Source: Ruminococcus flavefaciens
GTDB lineage: Bacteria; Bacillota; Clostridia; Oscillospirales; Ruminococcaceae
Direction of reading: 5' to 3'
DNA: 64,000 nucleotides
Assembly (NCBI RefSeq): GCF_900116855.1
Contig: NZ_UETD01000008.1
Location: forward strand, 163,712 to 227,711
Position 1 is the stretch's first letter, and the number at the start of each line of letters is the position of its first letter. The notes under the pieces are model-generated. The model was not told the DNA's origin. It ran no database searches and worked only from the letters and a program-made list of their open reading frames with translations. The position numbers and the translations under genes were made by a program. This document shows, piece after piece, positions 60,878-64,000 of this stretch.

Positions 60878-60906
60878 CGAAAAATACGGGAGCCTACTGC
60901 TCCCGT
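60878..60906 (-). terminator. Intrinsic terminator of the YGPP/radical SAM operon
   Basis: ACGGGAGC (60886-60893) and GCTCCCGT (60899-60906) form an eight-pair stem; on the minus strand ATTTTTCG follows. Confidence 0.82.
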
Positions 60907-60940
60907 ACCTTTATCTGAAAGAAAAGAATTATTATCGTGC

Positions 60941-62014
60941 TCAGAAAAGAATGTCCTTGAAGCACACCTGAGGACGGTTGTTGTCGAAGTCCCAGCTGTG
61001 ATATGCGTCGCCGTGGCAGAAGTCCTTCTGGTCACACTTTGAACAGACCTCGTTATCATCGGAGAGGTCGCGTCTGAAAATACTGAATTTATTGTTCCAG
61101 ACCTCGCTGAATCTGTCGCGGAGCACATTTCCCTGAATGAACTCGGGTCTGCGCTCAATGTCAAGACAGGCGATGATATCGCCGTTAGCGCAGATGCTTG
61201 CGGTATACAGACCTGCGGTGCAGAGGTAATACCAGTCCCTGACCTCGCGCTCGTACTCCATACCGAGGTAGTGGCTGCATCCGTAGCTTACGGGCTCGCC
61301 CTGCATTCTCTTATTCCTGATGAACTCGAACATGGTTCTGTAATCATCGGGAGTAAGGATGAGCTCGGGGTGTTCCTTGGCGCGTCCCATGGGCTCCATA
61401 TTGATAACACGCCATGAGTCGATGTCCATATCGTTGAATATCCTGAAAAGCTCGTCAAGCTCGCCGATATTCTTGTGGGTAACAACGGTGGTGACCTGAA
61501 CGTGCTCCAGACCGCCGCAGCGCAGCAGAGACTCTATGCCCTCCATAGCCTTTTTATAGCCGCCGGGAGTTCTTCTGAACTCGTCGTGGGTCTGCTCCAG
61601 ACCGTCGATGCTGACGGAGATAGTGCCGATACCCACTTTTTTAAGGTCCTTGGCAACGCTGTCGTCTATGAGTGTGGCGTTGCTGGTCATGCCCCAGCTG
61701 AAGCCCAGCTCATGAGCGGCGCCCATGATATCGAAGAACTCCTTCCTGAGAAGGGGCTCTCCGCCTGTGATATCCAGCATTTTGCCGCCTGTACCCATGT
61801 CCTCCTTTACCTGCTGAAGGAATGTGCGATACTGCTCCACGGTGAGCTCCTCGGAGAACACCTCTCCGCAGTGGCTTCCGCAGTGCATACATCTCTCGTT
61901 GCAGCGCAGTGTCAGCTCCAGAAAGAGGTTGCGAAGCTGAGGCTTTACCATCAGTCTTTTTCTGTACTCCCTCATCTGCTCCAGATGGGAGCGCTTCATA
62001 TCAACATTGAGCAT
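60941..62014 (-). CDS. Radical SAM/SPASM enzyme linked to YGPP-motif exported proteins
   Basis: A 357-residue cytoplasmic protein. The radical SAM cluster motif is CNERCMHC (Cys 38, 42, 45) in LTLRCNERCMHCGSHCGEVF; LDITGGEPLLR follows. The C-terminal SPASM region has Cys at 265, 275, 283, 324, 327, 333 and 351 (CANGDIIACLDI, CSKCDQKDFCHGD), enough for auxiliary iron-sulfur clusters. SPASM enzymes mostly modify peptides or proteins. The ATG lies one base after the TAA of the upstream YGPP-dockerin gene and its AGGAG is inside that gene, so the two are translationally coupled. The coupled product is the natural candidate substrate. Activity and substrate are inferred. Confidence 0.92.
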   Translation of the reverse strand: MLNVDMKRSHLEQMREYRKRLMVKPQLRNLFLELTLRCNERCMHCGSHCGEVFSEELTVEQYRTFLQQVKEDMGTGGKMLDITGGEPLLRKEFFDIMGAAHELGFSWGMTSNATLIDDSVAKDLKKVGIGTISVSIDGLEQTHDEFRRTPGGYKKAMEGIESLLRCGGLEHVQVTTVVTHKNIGELDELFRIFNDMDIDSWRVINMEPMGRAKEHPELILTPDDYRTMFEFIRNKRMQGEPVSYGCSHYLGMEYEREVRDWYYLCTAGLYTASICANGDIIACLDIERRPEFIQGNVLRDRFSEVWNNKFSIFRRDLSDDNEVCSKCDQKDFCHGDAYHSWDFDNNRPQVCFKDILF

Positions 62015-62015
62015 A

Positions 62016-62834
62016 TTACTTCTCCTGACCGTTGGGATTCAGCATATCCTTTGTTATATCATCCGTGGGTCTTATACCGTAAAGAGTCACAACGATATCC
62101 TTGCCCGGATCGTACTCGTCTATCGGCTTAGCCACATTGGGGTCATCGGGATCGGCAGGTGGCTGAGCTATACCCTCTATCTCAACATTCATATTGTAGC
62201 TGATACCGAACTCATTCTGGAGCTCTCTCTGCGTAACCTTGCCCAGAACAAGCTTCTGAATGAGGATAAGGTCGGAAACACCCAGCTTTCCGTCGCCGTT
62301 CATATCGCCGTAGTAAGGCTCATAGCGAAGCTTTCTGTAATCTATCTCGTTATTGAGGAGCATTTTCCTTACGGCAAGCACATCGAAGCTGTCAACATTG
62401 CCGTCAACATTTACATCTCCGAAGCAAAGTACGATAGGCGGACCGTAAGCAGGCTGAGGAACAGGCTCAGCGGTGGTAGTTGTAAAGAGCTCCTCAAGCT
62501 CCTGACTTGTTGTAGTAGTGGTCTCGATCTGCTGACTTGTTGAAGTTGTGGTGTCAAGCTGCTCCGAGGTTGTCGGAGGAGGACCGTAAACAGGCTGAGG
62601 GCGGACAGTGGTAGTCATAGTAGTAAATGTCTGCTCAAAGTCTGCCGCAGTTGTAGTTACATTTTCCGTAGGAGGCATACCGTATGCGCCGTAGAACTCA
62701 CTGTATATTTCTCTTTCTACGTTGTTTCTCAGATCGGGCGCCTCAAAGCTATCATCCGCATTTGCAGGAAGAGCTGACAGATTGGCAGCAGCAAACATTG
62801 CAGCGGTGACGACGGTTCGTAAAGTTTTTTTCAT
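62016..62834 (-). CDS. Secreted dockerin protein with YGPP motifs
   Basis: A 272-residue exported protein from ATG 62834 (GGGAG nine bases upstream). Signal peptide about 1-26. YGPP-type motifs: AYGMPPT (about 50), PVYGPPPT (about 82), PAYGPPIV (about 129) and a degenerate TLYGIRPT near the C-terminus (about 255). Between them is a Thr-rich linker (about 58-122). A dockerin lies at about 139-203 (GDVNVDGNVDSFDVLAVRKM then GDMNGDGKLGVSDLILIQKL), of a class different from the cellulases' and the LRR proteins'. It precedes the radical SAM gene with a one-base gap. It may be both substrate and cell-surface display form. Confidence 0.85.
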   Translation of the reverse strand: MKKTLRTVVTAAMFAAANLSALPANADDSFEAPDLRNNVEREIYSEFYGAYGMPPTENVTTTAADFEQTFTTMTTTVRPQPVYGPPPTTSEQLDTTTSTSQQIETTTTTSQELEELFTTTTAEPVPQPAYGPPIVLCFGDVNVDGNVDSFDVLAVRKMLLNNEIDYRKLRYEPYYGDMNGDGKLGVSDLILIQKLVLGKVTQRELQNEFGISYNMNVEIEGIAQPPADPDDPNVAKPIDEYDPGKDIVVTLYGIRPTDDITKDMLNPNGQEK

Positions 62835-62864
62835 GATCAAACACTCCCTTCAATAATCTATGGC

Positions 62865-62911
62865 GTGACAGCCGAATTAGCAAGTGATCTATATATAAGG
62901 TCGGCTGTCAC
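62865..62911 (-). promoter_or_regulatory. Inverted repeat in the leader of the YGPP-dockerin gene
   Basis: GTGACAGCCGA (62865-62875) and TCGGCTGTCAC (62901-62911) form a perfect 11-base inverted repeat with a 25-base spacer, in the 183-base gap before the dockerin gene. No U run follows on either strand, so an operator or a regulatory RNA hairpin is more likely than a terminator. Confidence 0.5.
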
Positions 62912-63017
62912 GGTTCCACAGTGCTATAAAATAAATGTCCTAAATGGGCGCAGTTTTTTTCGTTCTCTTTCAACTTTGTAGACCTGCACAAAGCTGTGAA
63001 GTCTGATTTGTGCAGTA

Positions 63018-63302
63018 TTACTCCGTGAACAGATCGGGCGAATCGTAATCAAGCGTTCCATCGCTGTTTTCTCCGCTGTTATCTGCTTCGCCGTACTTGT
63101 CTGCTATCATGTCGCGGAAGCCTTTTATCGCCAATCCCTGCTGATCGTCGGCGTCGGTCTCATCGGGAGCCTCGGCTTCCTCCTCTGTCTGAAAAGGGTC
63201 TGCAGTATCAAGCACTTCCTTATCTCTCAGGAGATCACAGCCGCAAAGGCAGACCGTCCCTGAAAGCAGAGCCGCAATAAGCGCAGCTTTCACCCTGTTC
63301 AT
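63018..63302 (-). CDS. Small acidic lipoprotein of the YGPP operon
   Basis: A 94-residue protein from ATG 63302 after AAAGGAGG. Lipoprotein signal MNRVKAALIAALLSGTVCLC with the lipobox L-C-G-C (Cys at about 22). The mature part is strongly acidic (about 35-50, EEEAEAPDETDADDQQ). It lacks a VYGPP motif but has DKYGEAD near residue 70. It lies 19 bases after the first gene of the operon. Function unknown. Confidence 0.75.
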   Translation of the reverse strand: MNRVKAALIAALLSGTVCLCGCDLLRDKEVLDTADPFQTEEEAEAPDETDADDQQGLAIKGFRDMIADKYGEADNSGENSDGTLDYDSPDLFTE

Positions 63303-63321
63303 GGCTGTTTCCTCCTTTTTG

Positions 63322-63600
63322 TCAGTTATTGAATGACTCAGGCGGACCGTATACAAGCTGAATACTGTCCTTTGCAGGTTCATATTCGGTGGTATCGGGC
63401 TGAGTGATGGGGTCGGTAGCGAATTCATCAGTGGGCGGCGGTCCGTATACGGCAGGGACCGTGTAGGCGGCGGAAGAATTTTCCGTAACAGGCGGACCGT
63501 AAACGTCCTGTACATCATCGCTTCCGGGATCGCAGCCCGTGAGCATTGCCGCACCTGTGAGCACAGCTGCCATAAGAGCAGTTTTTCTGTTCTTTTTCAT
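63322..63600 (-). CDS. Small lipoprotein with three VYGPP motifs
   Basis: A 92-residue protein with GTGGAGG before the ATG and a lipoprotein signal (MKKNRKTALMAAVLTGAAML, lipobox L-T-G-C). The mature part is only about 69 residues and has the motif three times: DVYGPPVT, AVYGPPPT and LVYGPPES, spaced by about 16 and 31 residues of acidic, low-complexity sequence. The conserved block is V-Y-G-P-P. It is the first gene after the operon promoter. No known family comes to mind; repeated short motifs next to a SPASM enzyme suggest a modification substrate. Confidence 0.82.
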   Translation of the reverse strand: MKKNRKTALMAAVLTGAAMLTGCDPGSDDVQDVYGPPVTENSSAAYTVPAVYGPPPTDEFATDPITQPDTTEYEPAKDSIQLVYGPPESFNN

Positions 63601-63630
63601 ACAAACACCTCCACTATATGTTATATCTTT

Positions 63631-63659
63631 ATTGTACTACCTATACGGGCATTTGTCAA
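63631..63659 (-). promoter_or_regulatory. SigA-type promoter of the YGPP/radical SAM operon
   Basis: On the minus strand TTGACA (63654-63659) and TACAAT (63631-63636) are 17 bases apart, about 30 bases before the first ATG. Confidence 0.88.
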
Positions 63660-63739
63660 CCGAAAATGGTTAGCAGAGGTTAGTGATCAGTGCATAGTGT
63701 TATATTGGGTACTAATGTAAATCATTATTTAGCGCATAC

Positions 63740-64000
63740 GCGAAAAATTGGAAATGTAGGGGACGGCGTCCTCGACGTCCCACGAAATTTGTATTGTAGG
63801 GGCGGATATCATCCGCCGTTAAGGGACGCCCTCACTTGCAGGGCGTCCCCTCTCAAAAAACAGTCCACCGGACTGTTTTTTGATTCACCCCTTGCGGAGC
63901 GCTTTGTTTTATTTCGTCGCCTTAAAAGCTGAAAGCGACGACCAGAGGCGCTGCCTCTGGACTCCGCCAAAGGAACACAGTCCCTTTGGAATCCCTTACA
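63740..64000. repeat. Cluster of palindromic intergenic repeats at the right edge
   Basis: No gene is evident in 63660-64000. In order there are TGTAGGGGACGGCGTCC and GGACGTCCC units, TGTAGGGGCGGAT with ATCCGCC (63795-63818), GGGACGCCCT/AGGGCGTCCC (about 63822-63848), the palindrome AAAAAACAGTCC/GGACTGTTTTTT (63856-63882), CCAGAGGC/GCCTCTGG, and CAAAGG/CCTTTG. The TGTAGGGG units resemble those at 44868. The cluster continues past the window. Confidence 0.65.

Noticed and set aside
63018..63554. 178-codon form of the acidic lipoprotein
   Set aside because: The upstream part overlaps the VYGPP lipoprotein in another frame; ATG 63302 has AAAGGAGG and begins a clean lipoprotein signal.
60941..63600. 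Assignment of the radical SAM operon as a sactipeptide or SCIFF system
   Set aside because: The candidate substrates have no Cys-rich core, are much larger than those precursors and carry export signals, so thioether-type systems do not fit.

Overview
The window looks like chromosome from a cellulolytic Ruminococcus or a close relative in the Oscillospiraceae. Three large secreted cellulases (one GH5, two GH9) end in dockerins of the ruminococcal WGDTNCDG type. The Shine-Dalgarno sites are AGGAGG-like, promoters are of the SigA type with 17-bp spacers, and the housekeeping genes have Firmicutes neighbourhoods (DUF1934-argS, ftsEX-M23-ctpA, greA-lysS, rpmG-secE-nusG-rplKA, spoIIA). The genus is inferred; there is no rRNA in the window to confirm it.

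Layout. 0-13.5 kb is mostly core: a membrane protein cut by the left edge, a D-Ala-D-Ala ligase homologue with altered active-site residues, DUF1934, argS, a PucR/CdaR-type regulator, ftsE-ftsX-M23-ctpA for septal peptidoglycan splitting, greA-lysS, and a coiled-coil membrane protein. 13.6-14.4 kb is an AT-rich island next to a secreted protein that carries only half a dockerin. 15-19 kb holds hemW, two small membrane proteins and lepA on the minus strand. 19-23 kb holds a GH5 cellulase and a divergent LRR-dockerin protein. 23-26 kb has spoIIAA-spoIIAB-sigF and a ferredoxin/flavin reductase pair. 26-31 kb has a class A PBP, an rRNA methyltransferase and a comF homologue. 31-34 kb holds an LRR/cohesin-like/dockerin protein, a DIP1984 protein and a glycosyltransferase. 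34-37 kb is the secE-nusG-rplK-rplA cluster. 37-43.6 kb has a DUF2974 hydrolase with a probable CTG start and the two GH9 cellulases. 44-54 kb is mixed: trmB, ddh, a zinc-ribbon LRR protein, a lipoprotein, a Sel1 protein, an M50 protease, a PdaA-like deacetylase and a DUF11 protein. 54-61 kb holds a deformylase paralogue, an amidohydrolase, a two-gene phage-tail-like unit and a GNAT/M42/M42 operon.

The most unusual unit is at 60.9-63.7 kb. One good promoter and one terminator bracket four minus-strand genes: a 92-residue lipoprotein with three VYGPP motifs, a second small lipoprotein, a secreted dockerin protein with the same YGPP motif three to four times, and a radical SAM/SPASM enzyme whose start abuts the stop of the dockerin gene. 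It looks like a peptide- or protein-modifying system whose substrates are exported and, in one case, fitted for docking to a cellulosome. I do not recognise it as a described family.

Intergenic DNA is rich in palindromic repeats: two copies of one composite element (about 31.0 and 51.5 kb), related palindromes at 44.9 and 63.8 kb, and a 367-bp element with terminal inverted repeats at 47.5 kb. I saw no tRNA, rRNA, CRISPR array or transposase gene.
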